Shown here piece by piece: positions 16,653-25,381 of a stretch of DNA of 64,000 nucleotides (position 1 is its first letter; each line of letters starts with the position of its first letter). The position numbers and the translations under genes were made by a program. Source of the DNA: Sutcliffiella horikoshii (GTDB taxonomy: Bacteria > Bacillota > Bacilli > Bacillales > Bacillaceae_I); NCBI RefSeq assembly GCF_021991925.1, contig NZ_RXZI01000001.1, positions 434,001 to 498,000 on the forward strand, read 5' to 3'. Below the pieces are notes generated by a model. The model saw nothing but the letters and a program-made list of their open reading frames with translations. It searched no databases and was not told the DNA's origin.

Positions 16653-17537
16653 ATGAATACATCAGAATTTCAGATCTTGGCCGTTCTAGCCAAAGAGAAG
16701 AACATGAGAAAAGCTGCAGAGCGCCTATTTGTCTCTCAACCTGCACTCTCTCAGAGATTACAATCTATAGAGAAGGCCTGGAATACCAAAATCTTTATCA
16801 GGACACAAAAAGGGTTGTTGATTACACCTGCAGGAGAGAAAATAGTGGAGTTTGCTGAAGAGGTATTGGCAAAGGATGCAAAAGTAAGAGAGGAAATAAC
16901 ATCACTCGATAAAGAAGTGTACGGAACACTGAAAATTGCTGTTGCGACGATCATTGGCCAGTACTGGCTGCCAAAAGTTCTAAAAAGATTTATACAAAAA
17001 TATCCAAATGCAAAAGTTTCCCTTGTAACAGGTTGGAGTAGTGATATTGTAAAAAGTCTGTATGAAGATGAGGTGCATGTCGGGATTATTCGTGGGAATC
17101 CGGAATGGAAAGGTGTAAAGAAACATCTTCTTAAAGACAATTTATACTTGGTGGATACAGAGATTGAAGAGCTTTCAGAACTGGAGCATACAGAAAGGCC
17201 TTTTATACAGTTCAAAAGTGATTCTACCTATTACCAAGAGATTCAGGTTTGGTGGCACAAAAAATTTCAAGCGCCGCCTAAACGAACAATAGTGGTGGAT
17301 CAAATTGAAACATGTAAGCAAATGGCTCTTAACGGGATTGGATATGCGATATTACCTTCCATAACATTGAAGGATGATTATGAGAACATCAAAAAAATTC
17401 CCCTTGAAGAAGATGATGTTTACAACCTTCACCGAGATACCTGGCTGATCGGATATGAGTCTGCATTTAACCTGAAGCAGGTGCAAGCATTCATGGATAT
17501 CGTAACGGAATACCAACTAGCAAACAATTTGGAATAG
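16653..17537 (+). CDS. ccpC: CcpC, LysR-type regulator of TCA-cycle genes
   Basis: Citrate-responsive regulator that represses citZ and citB in B. subtilis and Listeria. The 294-aa protein has an N-terminal LysR winged helix (about 1-60, MRKAAERLFVSQPALSQRLQ) and a periplasmic-binding-like effector domain (about 90-290). Long stretches (LITPAGEKI, VTGWSSDIVKSLYED, GIIRGNPEWKG, DQIETCKQMA) match B. subtilis CcpC. The ribosome site is modest (GAGG, 8 bases upstream). It lies close to the PDH and pyruvate carboxylase genes whose product, acetyl-CoA plus oxaloacetate, feeds the step it controls. Confidence 0.95.
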   Translation: MNTSEFQILAVLAKEKNMRKAAERLFVSQPALSQRLQSIEKAWNTKIFIRTQKGLLITPAGEKIVEFAEEVLAKDAKVREEITSLDKEVYGTLKIAVATIIGQYWLPKVLKRFIQKYPNAKVSLVTGWSSDIVKSLYEDEVHVGIIRGNPEWKGVKKHLLKDNLYLVDTEIEELSELEHTERPFIQFKSDSTYYQEIQVWWHKKFQAPPKRTIVVDQIETCKQMALNGIGYAILPSITLKDDYENIKKIPLEEDDVYNLHRDTWLIGYESAFNLKQVQAFMDIVTEYQLANNLE

Positions 17538-17619
17538 ATATTATTGGATAATCCCTCTCACTAGTAGTAATATATAAACTTGAGAAACTAGACTGAAGTT
17601 TAAGGTGGAACGATTGTAT

Positions 17620-18453
17620 ATGGAATGGAAGAATATTTATCGTGGTATTTTAATGGGAATTTGTGATGTAGTCCCTGGAGTGAGTGGTGGTACCATAGCT
17701 TTTATCTTGGGAATTTATGATCGGTTGATTGAAGCGATCAGTGGTTTTTTCAGTAAGGATTGGGCCAAGCATCTTAAGTTCCTTATACCTTTAGGAATTG
17801 GGATTGTATCAGCACTGTTGCTTTTCAGTCATATTTTGGACTATTTATTAAAAACATACCCAGAACCAACGCACTTCTTATTTTTAGGGTTGATTATCGG
17901 TGTACTGCCCTTATTGGCGAAAGAGTCCGACATGAAGAACACATTTACTGCCCGCCACTATATTGCACTTTTAATTCCCCTTGTTTTGGTGGCATCCATG
18001 GCGTTTTTACAAGAGTCCAGCCGGCCAGTCATTGAAACACTTACACTTAGTTCTGCCATTAGTTTGTTTTTTGCAGGGTGGCTGGCAAGTATGAGTATGT
18101 TGCTTCCGGGGATAAGCGGATCACTTGTTCTATTGATTTTAGGATATTATGCGACAGCAATAGCTGCTTTGAAGGGGTTGAACTTGCCGATCATTCTTGT
18201 AATCGGTGCAGGTGTTGCGATCGGGTTCATCGTATCAAGTAAAGTTATAAAGTATGTTCTTCACCATTATCCTAAGATGACCTTTGCTGCGATTATCGGG
18301 CTAGTGATGGGTTCCACTGCAGTGGTGTACCAAGGCTTTTCACCGAGTATGCTTGTCAATGTCGTTTGTGTGCTGACGTTCATCGCAGGTGTCATCATTG
18401 TCCAATTCATCGCAAGAACAAATGATAGAATGGTACAAAAAAGAGAGGTTTAA
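17620..18453 (+). CDS. DUF368 family undecaprenyl-phosphate flippase (PopT-like)
   Basis: A 277-aa polytopic membrane protein of the DUF368 family. Recent work identified DUF368 proteins (PopT) as one of the two families that return undecaprenyl phosphate to the inner leaflet for wall synthesis. The signature VVPGVSGGTIAF lies at residues 18-29, and a second MLLPGISGSLVLL repeat lies near 168. GTG 17605 and TTG 17614 are also in frame; the ATG at 17620 is chosen because it gives the family's usual MEWKN start, with AAGGTGG 11 bases before. It has its own terminator. Confidence 0.85.
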   Translation: MEWKNIYRGILMGICDVVPGVSGGTIAFILGIYDRLIEAISGFFSKDWAKHLKFLIPLGIGIVSALLLFSHILDYLLKTYPEPTHFLFLGLIIGVLPLLAKESDMKNTFTARHYIALLIPLVLVASMAFLQESSRPVIETLTLSSAISLFFAGWLASMSMLLPGISGSLVLLILGYYATAIAALKGLNLPIILVIGAGVAIGFIVSSKVIKYVLHHYPKMTFAAIIGLVMGSTAVVYQGFSPSMLVNVVCVLTFIAGVIIVQFIARTNDRMVQKREV

Positions 18454-18467
18454 ACCTCTCTTTTTTT
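18437..18467 (+). terminator. Terminator after the DUF368 gene
   Basis: A perfect palindrome, AAAAAAGAGAGGTTT with AAACCTCTCTTTTTT, overlaps the stop codon. Confidence 0.92.
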
Positions 18468-18563
18468 AATGGAAATAAGTGAGGTATTTTTTTACTTGTC
18501 ACACTTTTCTTTGTTTGATAGAGTAAAGGGATAAAGACTTTATTGTTTTAGGAGGAATACATA

Positions 18564-19274
18564 ATGAAAATGATGGATGCAAACGAGATTATTTCTTTTA
18601 TTCAAAACAGTACTAAATCTACACCTGTAAAGGTTTATGTGAAAGGGGAGGTAGAAGGTATCGACTTTGGTGCTTCTTCCAAAACTTTTTTAAATGGCAA
18701 TAGTGGTGTCATTTTTGGTGAGTGGGCTGAAATTGAAGCGGCACTAAAAGCAAACGAAAATAAGATTGAAGACTATGTCGTGGAAAACGACCGACGCAAC
18801 TCTGCTATTCCACTTCTGGACATGAAAGGGGTAAAAGCTCGTATTGAGCCTGGCGCTATCATTCGTGACCAAGTAGAAATCGGCGACAATGCTGTCATCA
18901 TGATGGGAGCTTCTATCAATATCGGTTCTGTAGTTGGAGAAGGAACCATGATTGATATGAACGTAGTACTAGGTGGACGCGCTACTGTCGGTAAAAACTG
19001 CCACATTGGTGCAGGGTCTGTACTTGCTGGAGTAATCGAGCCGCCTTCCGCAAAGCCGGTTGTCATTGAAGACGACGTGGTAATCGGAGCAAATGCAGTA
19101 GTACTTGAGGGTGTAACAGTTGGAAAAGGCGCAGTTGTAGCTGCTGGTGCCATCGTTATTGACGATGTGGCACCATACACGGTGGTTGCGGGAACACCTG
19201 CAAAGAAAATCAAAGAAATTGATGAAAAGACGAAATCCAAAACAGAAATTAAACAAGAACTTCGTCAACTTTAA
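18564..19274 (+). CDS. dapH: Tetrahydrodipicolinate N-acetyltransferase
   Basis: Acetylates tetrahydrodipicolinate in the acetyl branch of the diaminopimelate/lysine pathway, needed for peptidoglycan. The 236-aa length equals that of B. subtilis DapH (YkuQ). After an N-terminal alpha domain (1-85) it has the hexapeptide-repeat left-handed beta helix (about 90-210, e.g. [19 protein letters not shown] and [18 protein letters not shown]). TTAGGAGG precedes the ATG. The deacetylase of the same pathway, dapL, follows directly. Confidence 0.97.
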   Translation: MKMMDANEIISFIQNSTKSTPVKVYVKGEVEGIDFGASSKTFLNGNSGVIFGEWAEIEAALKANENKIEDYVVENDRRNSAIPLLDMKGVKARIEPGAIIRDQVEIGDNAVIMMGASINIGSVVGEGTMIDMNVVLGGRATVGKNCHIGAGSVLAGVIEPPSAKPVVIEDDVVIGANAVVLEGVTVGKGAVVAAGAIVIDDVAPYTVVAGTPAKKIKEIDEKTKSKTEIKQELRQL

Positions 19275-19286
19275 AATATCGATGAG

Positions 19287-19318
19287 AAAAGGCGTGGGTG
19301 ATGACTCCACGTCTTTTT
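19287..19318 (+). terminator. Hairpin between dapH and dapL
   Basis: AAAAGGCGTGG and CCACGTCTTTT pair (one G-U) with a 9-base loop and a short T run. It lies only 10 bases before the dapL ribosome site, so it may be a partial terminator that lowers dapL expression. Confidence 0.75.
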
Positions 19319-19339
19319 CTTAGAAAGAGAGGAAGGCTT

Positions 19340-20470
19340 GTGTCAAATTTGATCAATCCCTTCATACAGATAAGAAGAGACTTACATCAAATTCCGGAAA
19401 AGGGATTTCAAGAAACAAAAACGCAAGGATACTTGCTCCAATACATTCAGAATCTCCCACAAGATGATATGGAAATAAGAATGTGGAAGACTGGGATTTT
19501 TGTAAGAGTGAAGGGAACCAATCCTTCTAAAACGATCGGTTACAGAGCGGATATTGATGGCTTGCCAATTACAGAAGAGACAGACTTACCTTTTCATTCG
19601 CTTCATGATGGGATGATGCATGCATGTGGCCATGATATGCATATGAGTATAGCATTAGGGATCCTTACGCATTTTTCTCAACATCCCCCAAAAGATAACC
19701 TGCTGTTCATGTTTCAGCCAGCTGAAGAAGGACCGGGTGGGGCTCTGCCAATGATTCAGTCAGATACTTTCAAAGCATGGAAGCCTGATATGATAGTTGC
19801 TCTCCACATCGCTCCCGAATATCCGGTAGGGACGATTGCGACAAAACCAGGTTTGCTGTTTGCCAATACATCCGAATTATTCATTGATCTCAAAGGCAGG
19901 GGGGGGCATGCCGCTTACCCGCATCAAACAAATGACATGGTGGTTGCCGCGTGTTCATTAGTAACGCAATTACAGACTGTCATTGCACGAAATGTAGATC
20001 CACTTGATAGCGCTGTAATAACTATAGGGAAGATCACAGGCGGTACTGTTCAAAATATCATAGCCGAACGTTCAAGACTGGAAGGAACCATACGTACACT
20101 TTCTGTTGAAAGTATGAAAAAGGTCAAAGAGCGTATAGAAGCACTGGTCCATGGTGTAGAGGTCGGCTATAACTGCGAAACGTCCATAGACTATGGTAGC
20201 ATGTACCATCAAGTGGATAACGATCATGCCCTGACAGAAGAGTTCATGCAGTATGTCGGGGAACAGACAAATGTAAATGTGGTCCAATGTAAGGAGGCCA
20301 TGACAGGCGAAGATTACGGGTACATGATTGAAAATATTCCTGGATTTATGTTCTGGCTTGGGGCAGAATCTCCGTATGGACTGCATCATTCAAAGCTAAA
20401 TCCGAATGAAGATGCAATCGGTGTTGCCATCAGCACGATTATTTCCTACATTAATTTTAAAGCGAACTGA
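19340..20470 (+). CDS. dapL: N-acetyl-diaminopimelate deacetylase
   Basis: Removes the acetyl group from N-acetyl-LL-diaminopimelate, completing the acetyl branch with dapH. The 376-aa protein is an M20-family amidohydrolase like YkuR of B. subtilis (374 aa). Dinuclear metal motifs are visible: [15 protein letters not shown] and the late [11 protein letters not shown] longer in-frame ORF begins at 19298, but that part lies in the dapH terminator. GAGAGGAAGG stands before the GTG at 19340, which is chosen. Confidence 0.94.
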   Translation: MSNLINPFIQIRRDLHQIPEKGFQETKTQGYLLQYIQNLPQDDMEIRMWKTGIFVRVKGTNPSKTIGYRADIDGLPITEETDLPFHSLHDGMMHACGHDMHMSIALGILTHFSQHPPKDNLLFMFQPAEEGPGGALPMIQSDTFKAWKPDMIVALHIAPEYPVGTIATKPGLLFANTSELFIDLKGRGGHAAYPHQTNDMVVAACSLVTQLQTVIARNVDPLDSAVITIGKITGGTVQNIIAERSRLEGTIRTLSVESMKKVKERIEALVHGVEVGYNCETSIDYGSMYHQVDNDHALTEEFMQYVGEQTNVNVVQCKEAMTGEDYGYMIENIPGFMFWLGAESPYGLHHSKLNPNEDAIGVAISTIISYINFKAN

Positions 20471-20541
20471 TAAAATCCATCTTCTCTTTAGTATAAAAAG
20501 GCGAATTCAAGCCACATTAACAAAGAGGAGGTGGATTACAT

Positions 20542-20787
20542 ATGCCAAAAATCGGTGTAGAACAATCCTTGACAGATGTTCAAGAAGCTTTGCAGCAAAA
20601 AGGCTACGATGTTGTTCAATTGACGAACGAAAACGATGCTAAGGGCTGTGACTGCTGTGTGGTAACGGGTATAGACAATAATGTAATGGGTATCTCCAAT
20701 AGTGTCACGGCTGGTTCTGTAATTGAAGCCAGCGGAATGACAGCTGACCAGATTTGCCAACAGGTGGAAAGCAGAATCAACCATTAA
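20542..20787 (+). CDS. ykuS: YkuS family protein (UPF0180)
   Basis: An 81-aa protein of the same length as B. subtilis YkuS (UPF0180), function unknown. It has a short CDCC motif at residues 36-39 and the conserved [17 protein letters not shown] stretch. AGAGGAGGTGG stands before the ATG. It follows dapL by about 70 bases and ends in a strong terminator, so it may be read with dapH-dapL. Confidence 0.92.
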   Translation: MPKIGVEQSLTDVQEALQQKGYDVVQLTNENDAKGCDCCVVTGIDNNVMGISNSVTAGSVIEASGMTADQICQQVESRINH

Positions 20788-20813
20788 AAAAGAGCCGTGC
20801 TGGCTCTTTTTTT
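20786..20813 (+). terminator. Terminator after ykuS
   Basis: AAAAAAGAGCC-GTGCT-GGCTCTTTTTT, an 11-bp perfect stem overlapping the ykuS stop. Confidence 0.93.
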
Positions 20814-20964
20814 GTTTATATGATTCGGCTATTTGGTTCGCTGGACTTGGATGAACTTAACTCATCAAAGGTGGGAAGAAGTGCTTTAATAGTAGGAGAA
20901 ATTGGCGTTATTTTTGCTGAGAAAAGTAGTTCGGACATTTTAACTAATCGACCAGCATAGGTAA

Positions 20965-20997
20965 ACAAAAAAAGTCCAGAATGTGTACTCTGGACTT
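20965..20997 (-). terminator. Terminator after ykuT
   Basis: AAGTCCAGA and TCTGGACTT form a 9-bp stem. On the minus strand it is followed by seven T residues. Confidence 0.9.
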
Positions 20998-21009
20998 CCA
21001 ATGAACTAT

Positions 21010-21849
21010 TTAATCCTTTTTCTCAATATAGACTTGATGAGGAAACGGTATGTCGATTCCATTTGCGTCAAGCGCTTCTTTAATGGTTTTGCGCAACTTG
21101 CGCTCTACTGCCCATTGTTGCATGTTCTCCGTTTTGGCGATAATGCGGATGACTACATCAGAGTCACCAAGGCCTTGGACACCTACTACGTTTGGTCCTT
21201 CAATGATTGTTTCATCTTCTGCAGCAACCTGGTCACATACGGTTTGCATTACTTGGATGGCAGTATCAATATTGTCATCATAAGAGATGCCTATATCGAC
21301 GAGAGCACGCATATTTCCTCTGGAATGATTGGTTAAATTAGATATTTCACGGTTAGGTACATAATGCAGGGAACCATCAAAATCCCTGATCTTAGTGGTG
21401 CGCAAACCAACCTCTTCCACAATTCCCGAAAAGCCTGCGGTTGTGACATAGTCATCCACATCAACCTGCTTTTCTAATAATAAGAAGAACCCAGTCACGA
21501 CATCACTGACGATGCCTTGAGCGCCGAATCCAATGGCAAGGCCGACAACCCCAGCCCCAGCCAGGATAGCAGTGGTTTCAACTGCAAATACGTTTTCAAG
21601 TACCATTATCACTAAGAAAAATATTAAAGCATATGTAAAAATGTTTATCGTAAGTTTCTCAAGTGTCTTGGCTCTTCCTGGTGAAATGCCTTGTCTTTCT
21701 GTGGCCCTATTGAAGGTGCGGGAAATTATTTTAGTCCCAATAGATTTCACGATTGCATACACGATTAAAATTACTAGTAATTTGAGTAAAATAACCCCTG
21801 CGGCAATCAAGATAGCATAAATGTCAATGTTAGATAAATCAAATACCAT
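21010..21849 (-). CDS. ykuT: MscS-family mechanosensitive channel YkuT
   Basis: Small-conductance mechanosensitive channel that opens on hypo-osmotic shock. The 279-aa protein resembles YkuT of B. subtilis (267 aa). It has two or three N-terminal helices, the pore-lining helix rich in Gly and Ala ([25 protein letters not shown], given here only as a landmark near residues 93-117 and shortened in the call), then the cytosolic beta domain with [14 protein letters not shown]. It converges on ykuS, each gene having its own terminator. Confidence 0.93.
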   Translation of the reverse strand: MVFDLSNIDIYAILIAAGVILLKLLVILIVYAIVKSIGTKIISRTFNRATERQGISPGRAKTLEKLTINIFTYALIFFLVIMVLENVFAVETTAILAGAGVVGLAIGFGAQGIVSDVVTGFFLLLEKQVDVDDYVTTAGFSGIVEEVGLRTTKIRDFDGSLHYVPNREISNLTNHSRGNMRALVDIGISYDDNIDTAIQVMQTVCDQVAAEDETIIEGPNVVGVQGLGDSDVVIRIIAKTENMQQWAVERKLRKTIKEALDANGIDIPFPHQVYIEKKD

Positions 21850-22116
21850 AACTTAAACTCCCTTCTCTGATGCGGATAAAATGATAATTAGTTCTAATAA
21901 GGCATTATAAAGTATTCAGAACTGAAAACCAAATAATTTAAAAGATGTGCATGGATAAGCTTATCATTTTGTCCTAAAAGTAAAGAATGTTATTATAAGG
22001 ATGGAGAAAAAATTCCCATTTTACACTTAGATTACATTATCACTCTTAAGGGAATACCAACAAGGTGAAAATATTGACTAACACATAGTCTAAATTAAAT
22101 TAATTATTATTTAACA
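21850..22116. other. AT-rich divergent gap between ykuT and ykuU
   Basis: Gene-free, very AT-rich stretch. Apart from the dyad at 22074-22092, and the ykuU promoter and second dyad further right, I see no gene, hairpin or repeat in it. Confidence 0.6.
22074..22092. promoter_or_regulatory. Dyad upstream of the ykuU promoter
   Basis: TTGACTA-ACACA-TAGTCTAA has a perfect GACTA/TAGTC core and lies about 25 bases upstream of the -35 box. It could bind an activator; no regulator can be named. Confidence 0.4.
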
Positions 22117-22145
22117 TTGACTAAAAATAAAGAGTGGTTTATAAT
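22117..22145 (+). promoter_or_regulatory. Sigma-A promoter of ykuU
   Basis: TTGACT and TATAAT are separated by exactly 17 bases. The predicted transcription start is near 22152, about 75 bases before the ykuU start. Confidence 0.85.
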
Positions 22146-22167
22146 AGTTGATGTTGATTAAATAACT

Positions 22168-22198
22168 AAATGAGAATTATTAATAAATATTCTCATTT
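22168..22198. promoter_or_regulatory. Operator-like 10-bp dyad in the ykuU leader
   Basis: AAATGAGAAT and ATTCTCATTT form a perfect inverted repeat around an 11-base AT-rich centre (itself TATTAATA-like), just downstream of the predicted start. Architecture and AT content recall Fur/PerR-family sites but do not match a textbook box. Confidence 0.6.
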
Positions 22199-22225
22199 GA
22201 AATTACAACTTGGAGGGATTTACAA

Positions 22226-22768
22226 ATGGCAGAACGCATGGTAGGTAAACAAGCTCCACGTTTTGAAATGGACGCTGTATTACCAAACAAAGAATTTGGA
22301 AAAGTAAGCTTAGAAGAAAACATGAAAAACGATAAGTGGACAGTACTTTTCTTCTACCCAATGGATTTCACGTTCGTTTGCCCGACTGAAATCACTGCAA
22401 TGTCTGATCGCTACGAAGAGTTCGAAGACTTAGATGCAGAAATCATTGGAGTATCTACTGATACTATCCACACTCACTTAGCTTGGATCAATACAGATCG
22501 CAAAGACAACGGTCTTGGCGAATTAAGATATCCTTTAGCTGCTGACACTAATCACGTTGTATCTCGCGACTACGGAGTTCTTATTGAAGATGAAGGTATC
22601 GCGCTACGTGGATTATACATCATCAGCCCAGAAGGCGAATTACAATACCAAACAGTATTCCACAACAACATCGGCCGTGATGTAGAAGAAACACTACGTG
22701 TACTTCAAGCATTACAAACTGGTGGACTTTGCCCAGCTAACTGGAAGCCTGGACAAGCTACATTATAA
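22226..22768 (+). CDS. ykuU: 2-Cys peroxiredoxin YkuU
   Basis: Thiol peroxidase that reduces hydrogen and alkyl peroxides. The 180-aa protein has the same length as B. subtilis YkuU. The peroxidatic Cys52 lies in MDFTFVCPTE and the resolving Cys169 in TGGLCPANW near the C terminus, the typical 2-Cys arrangement. Codon choice (many AAA, GAA and CAA codons) fits a highly expressed gene, as do the strong promoter and the CTTGGAGGG ribosome site. The thioredoxin-like ykuV follows, a plausible reductant, though a hairpin lies between the two. Confidence 0.95.
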   Translation: MAERMVGKQAPRFEMDAVLPNKEFGKVSLEENMKNDKWTVLFFYPMDFTFVCPTEITAMSDRYEEFEDLDAEIIGVSTDTIHTHLAWINTDRKDNGLGELRYPLAADTNHVVSRDYGVLIEDEGIALRGLYIISPEGELQYQTVFHNNIGRDVEETLRVLQALQTGGLCPANWKPGQATL

Positions 22769-22786
22769 TTTGATGCAACCAAGAAT

Positions 22787-22816
22787 AAGGTCTAACGTTT
22801 TCGTTAGGCCTTTTCT
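22787..22816 (+). terminator. Hairpin between ykuU and ykuV
   Basis: AAGGTCTAACG and CGTTAGGCCTT pair with one T-G, TTTT loop and a short T tract. It may allow partial read-through into ykuV. Confidence 0.85.
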
Positions 22817-22853
22817 TTGCAATACATAGATAAGTTATAGGAGGTTTAAAAGG

Positions 22854-23303
22854 ATGAAATTGCGCTCTCCGATGCCTGAATTAACAGGCGCGACAGAATG
22901 GTTGAATGGACAGGTAACCAAAGAGGACCTGATTGGTGAAAAGCCGACACTTATACATTTCTGGTCAGTAAGCTGCCATCTATGTAAAGAGGCGATGCCA
23001 CAAGTAAATGAGTTTCGCGATAACTACAAAGAAAAGTTAAACGTAATTGCCGTTCACATGCCCCGCTCTGAGGACGACTTGAATCTCGATTCCATCAAGA
23101 AGACAGCGAGTGAACATGATATCACTCAACCGATCTTCGTTGACAGTGAACATAAATTAACAGATTCTTTTGAAAATCAATATGTACCTGCTTATTATGT
23201 ATTTGATGCAGAGGGTAATCTTCGCCACTTCCAGGCTGGCGGAAGTGGGATGAAAATGCTTGAAAAGCGTGTAAATCGTGTATTGGGTGAAATGGAGAAA
23301 TAA
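22854..23303 (+). CDS. ykuV: Thioredoxin-like thiol-disulfide oxidoreductase YkuV
   Basis: Cytosolic thioredoxin-fold protein, 149 aa, resembling B. subtilis YkuV (148 aa) whose structure and redox activity are known. The active site is Cys41-His-Leu-Cys44 in WSVSCHLCKEAMP, with a cis-proline near NQYVPAYYV. There is no signal peptide. AGGAGG precedes the ATG with a slightly long spacing. It lies downstream of the peroxiredoxin ykuU, as in B. subtilis. The rok gene that follows ykuV in B. subtilis is missing here. Confidence 0.93.
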   Translation: MKLRSPMPELTGATEWLNGQVTKEDLIGEKPTLIHFWSVSCHLCKEAMPQVNEFRDNYKEKLNVIAVHMPRSEDDLNLDSIKKTASEHDITQPIFVDSEHKLTDSFENQYVPAYYVFDAEGNLRHFQAGGSGMKMLEKRVNRVLGEMEK

Positions 23304-23319
23304 GTATTTTGAATGAACT

Positions 23320-23356
23320 AAGGATTGCCTTAAAGTAAAGGGTGATCCTTTTTTCT
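23320..23356 (+). terminator. Terminator after ykuV
   Basis: AAGGATTGCC pairs imperfectly with GGTGATCCTT, followed by TTTTTT. The remaining 250 bases up to the ABC genes are AT-rich, with no gene I can support. Confidence 0.7.
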
Positions 23357-23610
23357 ATTTACCGCAAACCAACTACTGATTCTATTTAGCAGACCCATAC
23401 TCATATACTCTAAAGTTGTTCTTTTCTCCGTCTAAAGATGTAGGGAATTTCCGTCTTTGTGTCACTTACGATGTCCCATACAAAGAAATAAAATAATAGT
23501 ATAAATAATTTAAATTTTTCCAAAAAAGACTGGATAAATATTTCGAAACTCGATATATTAGATACTATCTTATATTTTCCAGCATGAGTTAACAAAGGGA
23601 GGGAATACAT

Positions 23611-25365
23611 GTGGAGACTTTTAAGAAACTTAAAGAGTTTTATTGGCCTTATCGCAAAAATTTCTATATTTCCTTGATATTTTTGCTTTTAGTAACGGTC
23701 ATCACCGTCATTTATCCTGTTATTTTGCAGGTGACCATTGATGAAGTTATTGAAAAACAACAATTCCAATACGTACCATATATTGCACTTGGATTCATTG
23801 GAATAATGGCATTAAAGGGGTTATTTACGTACTTCAATCAGTTTTTAGGTGACCTATTTGGAATTAGATCGGTGTACCGCTTAAGAAACGAACTGTACGA
23901 AAAACTACAATTCCTGCCTTTTCGTTATTATGATAATGCGAAAACAGGGGACTTGATGTCAAGGCTGACAGCAGATGTAGAGGGTTTCAGGTTTTTCTTA
24001 TCATTTGGATTTGCCGAATTGATTCGATTCGTATTGTTAGTAACCATTAGCTTAGGCCTAATGTTCTATTATTCTGTAGCATTAACGTTTGTTACATTAC
24101 TGGCTATGCCTTTTCTAGCCTTTGTCACATATCGTTTTGATAAAAGAGTGCACCCAGCATTCCGTGGAATTCGTAAATCATTTGGGAAACTAAATACGAA
24201 TGTACAGGAGAATATCAGTGGAATCAACACGGTTAAATCTTTATCCCGTGAAGATTATCAAATTAATAAATTCAATAATTCCAATGTAGACTACAAGGAG
24301 AAATATATTACTACTTCTAATGTCTGGGCAAAGTTCTTCCCGCTAATGGAATTCATCGGTAATGCCTGTGTGGTGGGTCTGCTGGCGTTTGGAGGTTATT
24401 TGGTAATCAATGGCCAACTGTCAGAAGGTGCACTAGTAGCATTCTTCAGTTTAGTATGGTATATCGTTTGGCCGATTGCGAACTTAGGGTTCGTCATCAA
24501 TCAGTTCTCCCAAGCAAAAGCATCCGGAGAACGATTATTGGAGATTTTAGAGGCAGAAGAAGATATTCAAGACACACCAGATGCGAAGGATGTCCCTAAT
24601 TTGAATGGGCATGTAACGTTCGAAGATGTTACATTCCGTTATCCAAATGAAGACAAAACGGCGCTTGAAAATGTATCTTTTGATGCACCTCCTGGAAAGC
24701 AGATTGGATTGATAGGAGCGACAGGCTCTGGTAAAACAAGTATCACCCAACTTATTACAAGATTTTATGAGCCACAATCCGGGCGCATATTAATTGATGG
24801 GGAAGAGGTCAATAAATACTCGCTGTATTCCCTTCGAAATCAAATCGGTTTTGTGCTACAAGAATCTTTCCTATTCTCTTCCACTATAAAATCAAATATC
24901 GCTTACGGTCGTCCGAATGCTTCTATGGAAGAAATCGTTCGAGCTGCTAAAATGGCGCAGGCGCATGATTTTATCATGGAACTTCCTGATGGCTATGACA
25001 CGATGCTTGGAGAACGCGGAATGGGTCTTTCCGGAGGACAGAAACAACGTATCGCCATCGCGCGTGCGTTAATCCTTGATCCAAGTATCTTAGTTTTGGA
25101 TGATGCAACAAGTGCAGTTGATATGCAGACAGAGTTTAATATCCAAAGAGAATTAAAGGCTGCATTGGCTGGGCGAACAACCTTTATCATCGCTCACCGT
25201 ATTTCCTCTCTTAAACATGCGGATGAAATCCTCGTATTAGAAGAAGGAAAAGTGGTAGAGCGCGGAACACATGACGAGCTTGTCCAAAAGAATGGGGCAT
25301 ATCGTAGAATCTATGATATCCAATACAAGGACCAAAAAACGGTTTTGGAAGCTCAGACTAACTGA
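23611..25365 (+). CDS. yknU: Heterodimeric ABC exporter, subunit with degenerate site
   Basis: Half-transporter of 584 aa: six-helix membrane domain (about 1-320), then an ATPase domain. Walker A is GATGSGKT (369-376) and the C-loop is a canonical LSGGQ (473-477). After Walker B the catalytic Glu is replaced by Asp (Asp497-Asp498 in LVLDDATS). Such loss is typical of one subunit in heterodimeric exporters like BmrC/BmrD. Length and position point to YknU of B. subtilis; the exact orthology is inference. The start is the GTG at 23611 after AAAGGGAGGG. The partner gene begins 16 bases after the stop. Confidence 0.88.
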   Translation: METFKKLKEFYWPYRKNFYISLIFLLLVTVITVIYPVILQVTIDEVIEKQQFQYVPYIALGFIGIMALKGLFTYFNQFLGDLFGIRSVYRLRNELYEKLQFLPFRYYDNAKTGDLMSRLTADVEGFRFFLSFGFAELIRFVLLVTISLGLMFYYSVALTFVTLLAMPFLAFVTYRFDKRVHPAFRGIRKSFGKLNTNVQENISGINTVKSLSREDYQINKFNNSNVDYKEKYITTSNVWAKFFPLMEFIGNACVVGLLAFGGYLVINGQLSEGALVAFFSLVWYIVWPIANLGFVINQFSQAKASGERLLEILEAEEDIQDTPDAKDVPNLNGHVTFEDVTFRYPNEDKTALENVSFDAPPGKQIGLIGATGSGKTSITQLITRFYEPQSGRILIDGEEVNKYSLYSLRNQIGFVLQESFLFSSTIKSNIAYGRPNASMEEIVRAAKMAQAHDFIMELPDGYDTMLGERGMGLSGGQKQRIAIARALILDPSILVLDDATSAVDMQTEFNIQRELKAALAGRTTFIIAHRISSLKHADEILVLEEGKVVERGTHDELVQKNGAYRRIYDIQYKDQKTVLEAQTN

Positions 25366-25381
25366 AGGCAGGTGAAACAAA

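Noticed and set aside
18470-18563. Lysine riboswitch upstream of dapH
   Set aside because: The gap is under 100 bases, far too short for a lysine riboswitch, and no matching structure is seen.
20754-20960. 68-codon frame after ykuS
   Set aside because: Begins inside ykuS, crosses a strong terminator and has no ribosome site; kept only as an unexplained stretch.
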